From UBA6109 sp964506465 (GTDB lineage Bacteria; Desulfobacterota; Syntrophia; Syntrophales; UBA6109), in the NCBI GenBank assembly GCA_964506465.1, contig CAZDLM010000003.1:38707-102706 (forward strand): 64,000 nucleotides of DNA, written 5' to 3'. The position numbers and the translations under genes were made by a program. This document shows positions 52,509-59,871 of this stretch, in pieces. How positions within the stretch are numbered: position 1 is the first letter of the stretch; the number at the start of each line of letters is the position of its first letter. A model generated the notes under the pieces. That model did not search any database. It had not been told where the DNA came from and saw only the letters and a program-made list of their open reading frames with translations.

Positions 52509-52832
52509 TCAAATATTCCTGATCCTTTTAATTTCCGAGGCCTGTCTGACATGCCAATGCTCCTCAAGTTCACAGTCGATCTCCAGCCATCCTTCAATTT
52601 TGATTGCCTTCAGCTCTCGGAAAGAAATATATCCCCATTCAGCACAGTCGTGGTCGTTGTTCAAAACGGCATATCCCCAAAAGAGATCCTCGCCGTCATA
52701 TTCTGCTACGTACCAATCGCAGCCACCGATGAAGAAATGCAGATGGATCATTTTGTCTTTCAGCGGGATGCTTTCCGTTTCATAGAGCCTTGGTATTTTC
52801 GCAAGCCTTTCCACTGACGGTTCGTTCCACAT
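52509..52832 (-). CDS. DUF2958 family protein
   Basis: 107 residues. LYETESIPLKDKMIHLHFFIGGCDWYVAEYDGEDLFWGYAVLNNDHDCAEWGYISFRELK is the DUF2958 pattern, found in conjugative and integrative elements. Function is unknown. AAAGGAGG lies before the ATG at 52832. It is in the same operon-like run as radC and the ArdC gene. Confidence 0.85.
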   Translation of the reverse strand: MWNEPSVERLAKIPRLYETESIPLKDKMIHLHFFIGGCDWYVAEYDGEDLFWGYAVLNNDHDCAEWGYISFRELKAIKIEGWLEIDCELEEHWHVRQASEIKRIRNI

Positions 52833-52915
52833 GATGATTCCTCCTTTGTTGTCATCGGTTTTGGAAAAAGGATTGTTTGGATAGTGTTACTGGTAGGGAG
52901 CTAAAAGACTCGATG

Positions 52916-53683
52916 TTACTCAGTGTTTCTTATTTGGATGATCGACTTGCCGGGATACCTTTTGAACTTCAGTAAATGTTTGATGATGGAGTTGTTTTGT
53001 CGAGGGCTCTGGTATGCTTTACCGTCTCGGAAAAGGACCTGGACATTATGGCTTTTCTTTCGATCAAAATAATATCTCAAGTGTATGCAGCCGCTTTCTT
53101 CATACTCTTCATCGTCAAGTCCGTGATAAAGGACAAAACTATTTTTTAGGCTTGGAATGATCGCAGAGTTGAAATCGGGATTTTCGGCCGCATGCCAAGT
53201 CTGAATAAAATCGCATTTCTTCTGCCTTGCCCATTCAATTTCTTCTCCTTTGAGTAACGTCATCAAGCCGCAGCCTCGAAATGTCTCCCAAACCATGACA
53301 TCGCAAATGGCGCAGTATCTCTCACCGGTCTTCAACACCCCACTAACGAGCCAATTGTAGGCTGCCGGCACATCCACTTGACCGAGCGTCACATAGACCT
53401 CTATAAGGCATATTTTTAAATGACTGTCTTTTCGAGTATCCTTCCATAGCTGCCAGTATGTGTCTCGTAATGATCCAACGGCGCTGTCGAAGTAACCCTT
53501 GGGCAAGAAGGATTCTGAAAACACATGAATATTCGCACCAGTTGTATCAAGTTTATATCGGCCGCTTGCACTTCGTTTGAAGGGCCTGTATTTGATAATG
53601 AGTTTTAGGGGTTTCTTCAGCCCAAATTTTTCCTTAATGCGTTTTCCCCACGAAGAACTAATCCTGAAAGGTTTTTCATGCAT
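52916..53683 (-). CDS. GNAT-like acetyltransferase domain protein
   Basis: 255 residues. The middle part has an acetyltransferase-like core: KTGERYCAICDVMVWETFRGCGLMTLLKGEEIEWARQKKCDFIQTW, close to the GNAT motif A pattern (R/Q-x-x-G-x-G/A). The N-terminal part (FRISSSWGKRIKEKFG) and C-terminal part (YYFDRKKSHNVQVLFRDGKAY) match nothing recognised. It lies between DUF2958 and the ArdC gene, same strand, 15 nt from the latter. Confidence 0.55.
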   Translation of the reverse strand: MHEKPFRISSSWGKRIKEKFGLKKPLKLIIKYRPFKRSASGRYKLDTTGANIHVFSESFLPKGYFDSAVGSLRDTYWQLWKDTRKDSHLKICLIEVYVTLGQVDVPAAYNWLVSGVLKTGERYCAICDVMVWETFRGCGLMTLLKGEEIEWARQKKCDFIQTWHAAENPDFNSAIIPSLKNSFVLYHGLDDEEYEESGCIHLRYYFDRKKSHNVQVLFRDGKAYQSPRQNNSIIKHLLKFKRYPGKSIIQIRNTE

Positions 53684-53698
53684 TGATAGCCTCCGTTT

Positions 53699-54559
53699 CT
53701 AAAGAGAGTGGGCGGGGCAGATGATGGGTATTTTCCTGAGAGCAGTCTCCTGGGAAGGTTCATCAACGATGTTTTTGACGTCAAAATCCAGAAGAAATGA
53801 AAGAACCTTTTGAACATCGTCCAGCACCTTTAGGCAGGCTGAAAAAGGTGCGATCCTTGCCTGTTTTGCATAGCTTTCAATATAGATGTAGGAGTTTCCA
53901 AGCCTATCCCGCCCATCCTTCCCCACAAGACAGCAAAGCGCCTGAGCGGATAGTTCTGCGATAATCTCCTGGTCCCATCTTTGCCCAGGCTTCAATTTTC
54001 CGATACTCATTTCGTAAGCAGCATGAGATAACTCATGGAAGAATACGATTTCCTCGGGCGAAGCTAAGGCGATTTCTTTTTTGTCGGGAATATAGACACC
54101 AAGAATTTTTGGGTAAGGTGAAATTGTTTTTACGGTAATGCCCCATTCTCTTGCCCTTTCCAATAGAGGCAATTTTGGTAATGGGATTTCCTTTTCATAA
54201 TCCAAAGGCTCTCCTTCGGTGTCTTCAACTGCAAAAACTGGTTTGGCCATGAAGCCCTTTAAAACTTCGTTTTCGTCATCATCGAGGCCCTTCGCTTTCA
54301 CAAAATAAGGAACCAAAATATATATGGCCTTAGAGCCCGACTTTATGTATCGACCGATTTTGTTCCACTGCCTTATGCCTCTGGCGTCTGCTGTTCCTGA
54401 CAGAAGCATGATCATCCTGTTAATGTATGACCATCTATCCGAAGGGGTGCCGCGAATCGGGAACATTGAATAAGCAATTGCCTTTGGGACATCACCCGTT
54501 TTGAATTGCTCCAAGATACCGTGGAGCACCAGTTGAACTTTTGTAACCCTGTCGCTCAT
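53699..54559 (-). CDS. ArdC-type protein with metallopeptidase domain
   Basis: 286 residues. The N-terminal part matches the ArdC ssDNA-binding domain (AYSMFPIRGTPSDRWSYINRMIMLLSGTADARGIRQWNKIGRYIKSGSKAIYILVP), and the C-terminal part has HELSHAAYE (HExxH) and a distal acidic ligand. ArdC proteins of conjugative plasmids block restriction and protect incoming DNA; the same is inferred here. An ATG at 54559 has GGAGA upstream. It leads the RadC block. Confidence 0.85.
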   Translation of the reverse strand: MSDRVTKVQLVLHGILEQFKTGDVPKAIAYSMFPIRGTPSDRWSYINRMIMLLSGTADARGIRQWNKIGRYIKSGSKAIYILVPYFVKAKGLDDDENEVLKGFMAKPVFAVEDTEGEPLDYEKEIPLPKLPLLERAREWGITVKTISPYPKILGVYIPDKKEIALASPEEIVFFHELSHAAYEMSIGKLKPGQRWDQEIIAELSAQALCCLVGKDGRDRLGNSYIYIESYAKQARIAPFSACLKVLDDVQKVLSFLLDFDVKNIVDEPSQETALRKIPIICPAHSL

Positions 54560-54675
54560 TTGAACATCTCCTTTCTTTATTGGGTTTTGTTGGTCAGCAG
54601 ACGCACCTATCCCGCTTGATTGAATCTGTTTGAAAATAAAGCTTTGAACGAGGATAAACGAAGAATGGGTTGGCG

Positions 54676-55293
54676 TTACTTCAGAATGGCATTGGCAAGA
54701 TTCTGATTCATTTCCGGGAGGACATCAGCATAAAGGGATGTCATTGCTATGCTGGCATGGCCTAACTGCTTTTGAACAAACCGAATGTTTTTTGATTTTG
54801 CCAAGAGCAAAGTTGCATACGTGTGTCGTGAACTGTGAATCGAATAATATTTTGGAAGCCCTGCCTTTTCTGCTGCCTTCTTGAAACTGATCTCCAATGC
54901 AGTTGTCGTATAGTGATTACCACCCCTACCACTAAGCAGCGGTGCAATATCATTAACAGGTTCCTGCCATATCTTCTTTTTGATTTCGACATAGCTTTTT
55001 AGATGCTCGACAATTTCATCATCAAGGTAGACATCCCTTTTCCGTCCTCCCTTGCCGTGCACAGTGAGATAATTTTCTTTCCCATTCAGGCGCACATCCA
55101 TTAATTTAAGGGAGGCGATTTCGCTCACCCTCAAGCCGCTATTCAATGCCAAGTGAATCAACATGTACCGGTTGATCCAAGTTTTCCTTTGTTCGGATAG
55201 ATCGCTCCTTGCGCCTTTTTTACAGCATCGCAATAGTCTGTTCTTTTCTTTCACCGACATAAACTTGTCCCTGGTAATGACGTATCTGTTCAT
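54676..55293 (-). CDS. Tyrosine recombinase, catalytic domain only
   Basis: 205 residues of the tyrosine recombinase (phage integrase) family. All six catalytic residues are present: Arg in NSGLRVSEIASL, Lys in GKGGRKRDVYL, HSSRHTYATLLL (H..R), LGHASIAMTSLYAD (His and Tyr). The N-terminal core-binding domain is missing except for about 40 residues. It may resolve element dimers or invert DNA instead of integrating. It is in the middle of element B, not beside an attachment site. Confidence 0.88.
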   Translation of the reverse strand: MNRYVITRDKFMSVKEKNRLLRCCKKGARSDLSEQRKTWINRYMLIHLALNSGLRVSEIASLKLMDVRLNGKENYLTVHGKGGRKRDVYLDDEIVEHLKSYVEIKKKIWQEPVNDIAPLLSGRGGNHYTTTALEISFKKAAEKAGLPKYYSIHSSRHTYATLLLAKSKNIRFVQKQLGHASIAMTSLYADVLPEMNQNLANAILK

Positions 55294-55620
55294 TACTGTC
55301 CTCCCTATATATGGTCAGATAAATTGTCTTGAACGATTTGCCGGAACAACGCTGATCGGGGAATCATGGTTACTCGGAGTTGCAGGAGTGAAAGCTAAAT
55401 TCTACAAAATTCATTTCAAACAATATTTAACTTTCGATTGTATTATATTATATCATAATATCTATCAAATGTCAAGGCTAAATATATAATATTATTACAA
55501 CTATTGTAATGCTTCTAGTTAGATTCATCAAATGGCAAAAACCCCCCATCGGGATGACGGGGGCAGAAATTCTATATATCTCAGGATCATTTAATGTTTA
55601 TCTTTAATATTCATCCTCAG
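55294..55620. other. AT-rich spacer, no gene
   Basis: 327 nt, strongly AT-rich (about 55430-55500), with only the minus-strand terminator at 55537-55564. Promoters for the recombinase gene are probable here. Confidence 0.5.
55537..55564 (-). terminator. Minus-strand terminator after the 55621-57111 gene pair
   Basis: GCCCCC (55564-55559) pairs with GGGGGG (55547-55542), followed on the minus strand by five T residues, 57 nt past the stop at 55621. Confidence 0.8.
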
Positions 55621-56238
55621 TTACGTCCGCGAAGGCAATATGTTGATACCATCACTACTTTTGGTAAATTGAAAAGCCACGCTTTTGTCAGGGAACGGAT
55701 TAGAATGAATAGGATCTTGAAGTAGTTTTTTTACTGGCTCAACAACTTGTTCTATGAGCGTTTTCTCAAAATCCAGTTTTACCAACGGCAGAACAAATGC
55801 CCATCCTTCCTCACCTTCTTTCTTCCAACGCCAGAGTCTATTACCATCCAACTCCCACTTATTGGCTTTTGCAAATGACAGCCTAAAGTCTTTTAAGTCG
55901 AACGCATCCTCGCCTAATCCATAAATAACATAAAGCGACGGCTCCCATCCTTGAATTTTGGCTTCGTCATCGTCATTGAGCACAATTTGAACCGCTACAT
56001 GTGCATACGGTTTCTGGCTTCTTCCTTTTAACAATGCAATATCTTCAAGATAACTTTTAATCATCCAAGATCCGGCACTCTCTTGAGTATCATCATTCCG
56101 ATTTTCGGCACGAATTTTATTGTTTCCGTTAGTAAGAGCGTCTGTGAGTTTATCTATCAATATGGCTAACATTGCATCAATTTGCTCTCCGGCTTTTACA
56201 ATGATATTTGCAGCAGTTTTCAGTGTTATGCCGTCCAT
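55621..56238 (-). CDS. Hypothetical protein paired with nuclease gene
   Basis: 205 residues; no recognised family. N-terminal ITLKTAANIIVKAGEQIDAMLAILIDKLTDAL is helical; the middle (RSQKPYAHVAVQIVLNDDDEAKIQGWEPSLYVIYGLGEDAFDL) is mixed alpha/beta; and WRWKKEGEEGWAFVLPLVKLDFEKTLIEQVVEPVKKLL is again helical. GGAGAGAA precedes the ATG. It starts 42 nt after the nuclease gene and ends at a terminator, so the two are one operon. Confidence 0.55.
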   Translation of the reverse strand: MDGITLKTAANIIVKAGEQIDAMLAILIDKLTDALTNGNNKIRAENRNDDTQESAGSWMIKSYLEDIALLKGRSQKPYAHVAVQIVLNDDDEAKIQGWEPSLYVIYGLGEDAFDLKDFRLSFAKANKWELDGNRLWRWKKEGEEGWAFVLPLVKLDFEKTLIEQVVEPVKKLLQDPIHSNPFPDKSVAFQFTKSSDGINILPSRT

Positions 56239-56280
56239 CGATAATTCTCTCCTTCCTATATTTATCTGTCGGAGTTTACA

Positions 56281-57111
56281 TTACTTGAGGTCTTTGAAAA
56301 ACATTTCAATCTCATCGCAGTTAATCGTCAGATCATACAAGAAACCAAACCATGGTTCGCGATGAAAGAACACTTCATCATCGGGTGATATGATGCCAAT
56401 ATTTTCCTTGGGTAGTAGCGACGTAAAACCGGTAAAGGGCACAATCCCTTGCCATTGAAAGAAAACCGGGACACCTTTCCCCCATTCAGGATGCCCTTGA
56501 GGATTATCACGCACAGCATTAACCAGATGTCTCCATCCAATGCAGCCTAGTCTCTCATTCCAATCAGATACTTTGAATTTTCGCCCATTCGATAGGCCTT
56601 TCTTCACGAGCTTGTCATCACAATTCGTACATCCTGCGGGACAGTCTTCCGCAAAATATTTGAGAGAATCTGTTATGTCGTTCCATCCATTAGCTGAGTC
56701 TTTTACAAGATAGAAATGTAACCATGTCTCCGTATCGTCAGGTAGATGATACCTCCATTGACGGACTAGCTCACACGGTGGTGATAGCGGGGAATCCCAC
56801 TTGACCTCTAAAATGATATTTAGGAGTGGTTGATTGCCTTTAGTAAAATGAACGACCAAATCAGGCTCAACATAACCGGATGCGGTTTTCCACTCAGGCC
56901 AAAATTTAAACATAGCTTGATCGGGAACCATTCCACTAAAGAAATTTTTCTTTATCTTGGCATCTTCCGCGAGACGCTGAAAAATCTCCCATGTTGTCTG
57001 TACGGGTAGATGCTGCATCTCCCCGAAGATGCAGGATGTAACCTCATCTTCGCGAAGAAAAATCTTACGCGTAAGCTTTATCCTAGGTGATGCCGCTGCG
57101 GCAGTAAGCAT
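56281..57111 (-). CDS. Probable PD-(D/E)XK nuclease
   Basis: 276 residues. The motif EPDLVVHFTKGNQPLLNIILEVKWDSPLSPPCELVRQWRYHL has the catalytic PD followed by ExK (EVK) at the spacing of PD-(D/E)XK nucleases, with a following Q/R-W-rich helix. A cysteine cluster CPAGCTNCDDK lies in the middle. No methylase or helicase is beside it. It may be a defensive nuclease with the downstream gene; this is inference. Confidence 0.6.
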   Translation of the reverse strand: MLTAAAASPRIKLTRKIFLREDEVTSCIFGEMQHLPVQTTWEIFQRLAEDAKIKKNFFSGMVPDQAMFKFWPEWKTASGYVEPDLVVHFTKGNQPLLNIILEVKWDSPLSPPCELVRQWRYHLPDDTETWLHFYLVKDSANGWNDITDSLKYFAEDCPAGCTNCDDKLVKKGLSNGRKFKVSDWNERLGCIGWRHLVNAVRDNPQGHPEWGKGVPVFFQWQGIVPFTGFTSLLPKENIGIISPDDEVFFHREPWFGFLYDLTINCDEIEMFFKDLK

Positions 57112-57298
57112 GCTTTGTCACACGCACTATTAATTGAAGATAAACTTGTTGAACGCGGCCATATCCAATTTGTTTATAGATTATCCAAGATTATGGTTAA
57201 AATATCACCTATAAGGCGTAAATACAATCAATATCCTACATACTGATGTCTGTATGAGACCTTCCGGATGCACTATAAATTCATTCAGGAGGCTCACC

Positions 57299-57640
57299 GT
57301 GGATATCGGCGATGTCAAACGGCAAATTGGCTTAAGATTGAAGGAATTGAGACAGTCGAAAGGATTGAAGCAGGAAGACCTTGAGCGGTGGGATTTTTCT
57401 TATCGTTATTATGGCAAGCTTGAGCGCGGTGCCGTCAACCCAACATTGGGCACCTTGATTCGGCTTTGTGAAATATTTGACGTAACTCTGGTTGATTTGT
57501 TTCGCTTCATGGAAAAAGACGGACTGACCTCTGACGACAGGGAATCGGTTGCGATTAATGTTTCAAAAATACTGAAGGAGAATAAGAAAAAGAATATTCA
57601 AAAGCTGAAAATATTTATGACTGAAATCCTTCCGCCCTGA
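57299..57640 (+). CDS. XRE-type helix-turn-helix regulator
   Basis: 113 residues. The HTH reads RQIGLRLKELRQSKGLKQEDLERWDFSYRYYGKLERGAVNPTLGTLIRLCEIFDVTLVDLF, the Cro/C1 type. A GTG at 57299 has AGGAGG about 7 nt upstream and begins the domain; the ATG further upstream lacks such a site. It is divergent from the nuclease gene and is the likely regulator of the pair, or a restriction-type control protein. Confidence 0.8.
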   Translation: MDIGDVKRQIGLRLKELRQSKGLKQEDLERWDFSYRYYGKLERGAVNPTLGTLIRLCEIFDVTLVDLFRFMEKDGLTSDDRESVAINVSKILKENKKKNIQKLKIFMTEILPP

Positions 57641-57701
57641 ATAAATCCGGATATTTAAGATAATCATAGTAAACGCAAAAATAATAATCGTCAGATTCCC
57701 A

Positions 57702-58499
57702 TCATTTTTGACCGCAAATCATAGTCACTCTGAAAGAAGCCTCCTTTTCCGCATACAGCGAGTCGCTGCCGATAACAGTGCATTCGCCTTTAACCACACG
57801 TTCGATTGCGTCAATAACCGGCTGAAGATGTGTGGAAATTGAGAAGCCGTTACCTGAATTCGATGAAACGATGTAAAAAATACCAGATGCCCTTTGAATG
57901 GTTTCAATATTTTTTGATAAGAATTGGCGGAAGGCAGGAAGGCAATCTGCCGTCTGACTTTCAAAAGACAGATATTCCCCAGTGGTAGCTGATAGGGCAT
58001 GGTTCATATCGGAAAAATCGCAGGAAAGAAGTCTTGGGAATATCCAGACACGGCACATGTCTTTTAGAAATTTGATGATGCGTTTTTCACAGTCGCTTCC
58101 CTCAAAGAAAATACTTGTTTCATCGACTGAGGGCTGACCACCCCAGCCGACAGCGCCATTGTCAGATAAAACCAACGTAAAAATGAAAGAACACTTGTTT
58201 CCGGTAATCAATTTCTCTCTGGTTGTCCAAAATAATGGGTTGTGCCGGGAACCAACAAGAAAGATCAGGTCTTGGTTGGTAATCTCTTGTACGTGCCTAT
58301 CCTGCCGTTCATTAAATGACAATACCATTAGCCGGGGGTGTTCATTACCATCGGCTGAAAAAGTGGGATCATCATGGCGGTACTTTTGAAAATAACCAAT
58401 GAGGCTGTTAAACGCTGACTGGACATGTCTGCCGATCTTTTCACCTTGATCACCAACGCCCACAAAACATGCTTTAAAACTACTGTTTGATAAATCCAT
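57702..58499 (-). CDS. Degenerate FtsZ/tubulin-like protein
   Basis: 265 residues. The opening FKACFVGVGDQGEKIGRHVQSAF resembles the first nucleotide loop of FtsZ (GVGGGGGN). The C-terminal part (ASGIFYIVSSNSGNGFSISTHLQPVIDAIERVVKGECTVIGSDS..SFRVTMICG) follows the FtsZ C-terminal domain layout (GxLxNxxGGxDLxLxEV...IxxVxxxA.I.G...VxVxxxG). The GGGTGTG signature loop is not found; SDNGAVGWGG stands near its expected place, so GTP binding or polymerisation may be lost. It starts 48 nt after the WYL gene, in the same operon. A distant match; needs structure prediction. Confidence 0.5.
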   Translation of the reverse strand: MDLSNSSFKACFVGVGDQGEKIGRHVQSAFNSLIGYFQKYRHDDPTFSADGNEHPRLMVLSFNERQDRHVQEITNQDLIFLVGSRHNPLFWTTREKLITGNKCSFIFTLVLSDNGAVGWGGQPSVDETSIFFEGSDCEKRIIKFLKDMCRVWIFPRLLSCDFSDMNHALSATTGEYLSFESQTADCLPAFRQFLSKNIETIQRASGIFYIVSSNSGNGFSISTHLQPVIDAIERVVKGECTVIGSDSLYAEKEASFRVTMICGQK

Positions 58500-58547
58500 T
58501 AGATAAGTCCTTTTTCCTCATTATATTATAGATCTTGCTGAAAGTAC

Positions 58548-59555
58548 TTACGTGTATAATGACATTGTCGTTTTTATTTTATTTGCAATTTCCACAACTA
58601 CCCATTCAGGCCCAATTACCTTCGCTTCCTCACCAAACGATAGTATCCACGCCATAAGTTCCACGATCGATGATGCGGATAAGGTCAGGCGGATTTTATC
58701 ATCGCTTATCTTTGAGATTTTCTGATCCGGACTCCAGGTTCTTTCCACTACGTATTCTGACGCCCATCCCGTGAACTCAATCATCGCCTCAAAACAGTCA
58801 TCCTTCATGACGCCAAAATTCTTGTCAAAAACATTTTCAAATTTGTAATCCTCCGGATACTCAAAAACATGTTCCGTCATTTCCACCTTTTTTAGTCGGT
58901 GGATAGCGAGAAAAGGATCGAAAGCAGGCTCCTTGTATGGTTTACCCGGGGCCTTGGCTAATCTTGCATGGAGATAGATGGTGTCTTTGTATGAAAAGAT
59001 TTTAAGAGGCTTTACATGGTAAGTCTTTGCCTTCTTCTGCATAATGCCGTGGTAGGTTATCCGGCATACTTTCTTAGTATTCATTGCGTCAATCAAAGTT
59101 CTAATTTTATCCTGATGAGGCGTATAATCAATCGTTCCCGTGCTAAAAGACGCGAAATGATGCAATGGCAATTTCCCTTCGCCGGATACCAGCGGAATGT
59201 TTTTCTCCAAAGCCCGTGTGGCTTCACCATAGAAAGGTTCGCCAAGAAGATGTTCCGCAAACGTCTTGCACATCTGTAATGCGTTAAGCTCTGACATGGT
59301 AATGGGAATAGCAGGTGTTACTTTCCTTCGATTGACGAGGTGGTAATATTTTTTGTTTCCTTTTATGTTTTCTTCAATGTCCACGCCGTAGGCCATGCGG
59401 ATATCGTTGACAAGCCTGATGATAGTCTGCTTGGAGCAACCCAGCATCTTCGATAGTTCCGTCAAAGAATAGCTTTCTTGGGTAAATAATAGCCTGGCAA
59501 ACAAGCTAACAAGCTTCTCTCCATAACTCCTGTGATCGCTCAATTTCTCCGGCAT
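58548..59555 (-). CDS. WYL-domain transcriptional regulator
   Basis: 335 residues. The N-terminal winged-helix (LTELSKMLGCSKQTIIRLVNDIRMAYGVDIEENIKGNKKYYHL) is followed by a WYL domain (about 135-235: RITYHGIMQKKAKTYHVKPLKIFSYKDTIYLHARL). A C-terminal WCX-like part follows. AAAGG lies 6 nt upstream of the ATG. A perfect palindrome, GTTCCATATTATGGAAC, is 30 nt upstream, a likely autoregulatory operator. WYL regulators often control defence genes. Confidence 0.9.
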   Translation of the reverse strand: MPEKLSDHRSYGEKLVSLFARLLFTQESYSLTELSKMLGCSKQTIIRLVNDIRMAYGVDIEENIKGNKKYYHLVNRRKVTPAIPITMSELNALQMCKTFAEHLLGEPFYGEATRALEKNIPLVSGEGKLPLHHFASFSTGTIDYTPHQDKIRTLIDAMNTKKVCRITYHGIMQKKAKTYHVKPLKIFSYKDTIYLHARLAKAPGKPYKEPAFDPFLAIHRLKKVEMTEHVFEYPEDYKFENVFDKNFGVMKDDCFEAMIEFTGWASEYVVERTWSPDQKISKISDDKIRLTLSASSIVELMAWILSFGEEAKVIGPEWVVVEIANKIKTTMSLYT

Positions 59556-59584
59556 AATGAACCTTTCATTAATGATGATTATAT

Positions 59585-59601
59585 GTTCCATATTATGGAA
59601 C
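59585..59601. promoter_or_regulatory. 17-bp palindrome upstream of the WYL gene, candidate operator
   Basis: GTTCCATATTATGGAAC is a perfect palindrome around a central T. Its right half plus one base (ATTATGGAACG) recurs at 59782-59792, upstream of the AAA+ gene, so the divergent promoters share a site. Confidence 0.7.
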
Positions 59602-59781
59602 GTAATGACGATAACCTATTGTATATCAACCGCAATTCTTATATATTAATAAAAGTAAAGCGGTATTTGGAGGGGTCATATTACACATTGCGTCTCCTCG
59701 CATTAAAATGTTTGGACATCTGATAGCGAGTATAGAAAAGGGATATCTTATCGTCAATGAGAAAATTAGAAATCGTGCCGC

Positions 59782-59792
59782 ATTATGGAACG
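59782..59792. promoter_or_regulatory. Half-site of the WYL-region palindrome upstream of the AAA+ gene
   Basis: 11-nt exact match (ATTATGGAACG) to 59592-59602, 80 nt before the AAA+ start. Confidence 0.5.
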
Positions 59793-59871
59793 GTCGCGTG
59801 ATATTCAATAGCCAAAGGAGAATTCATCGGGTATCGACGTGACATGCAGAAGACTTGGAAAGGCAGATGCC

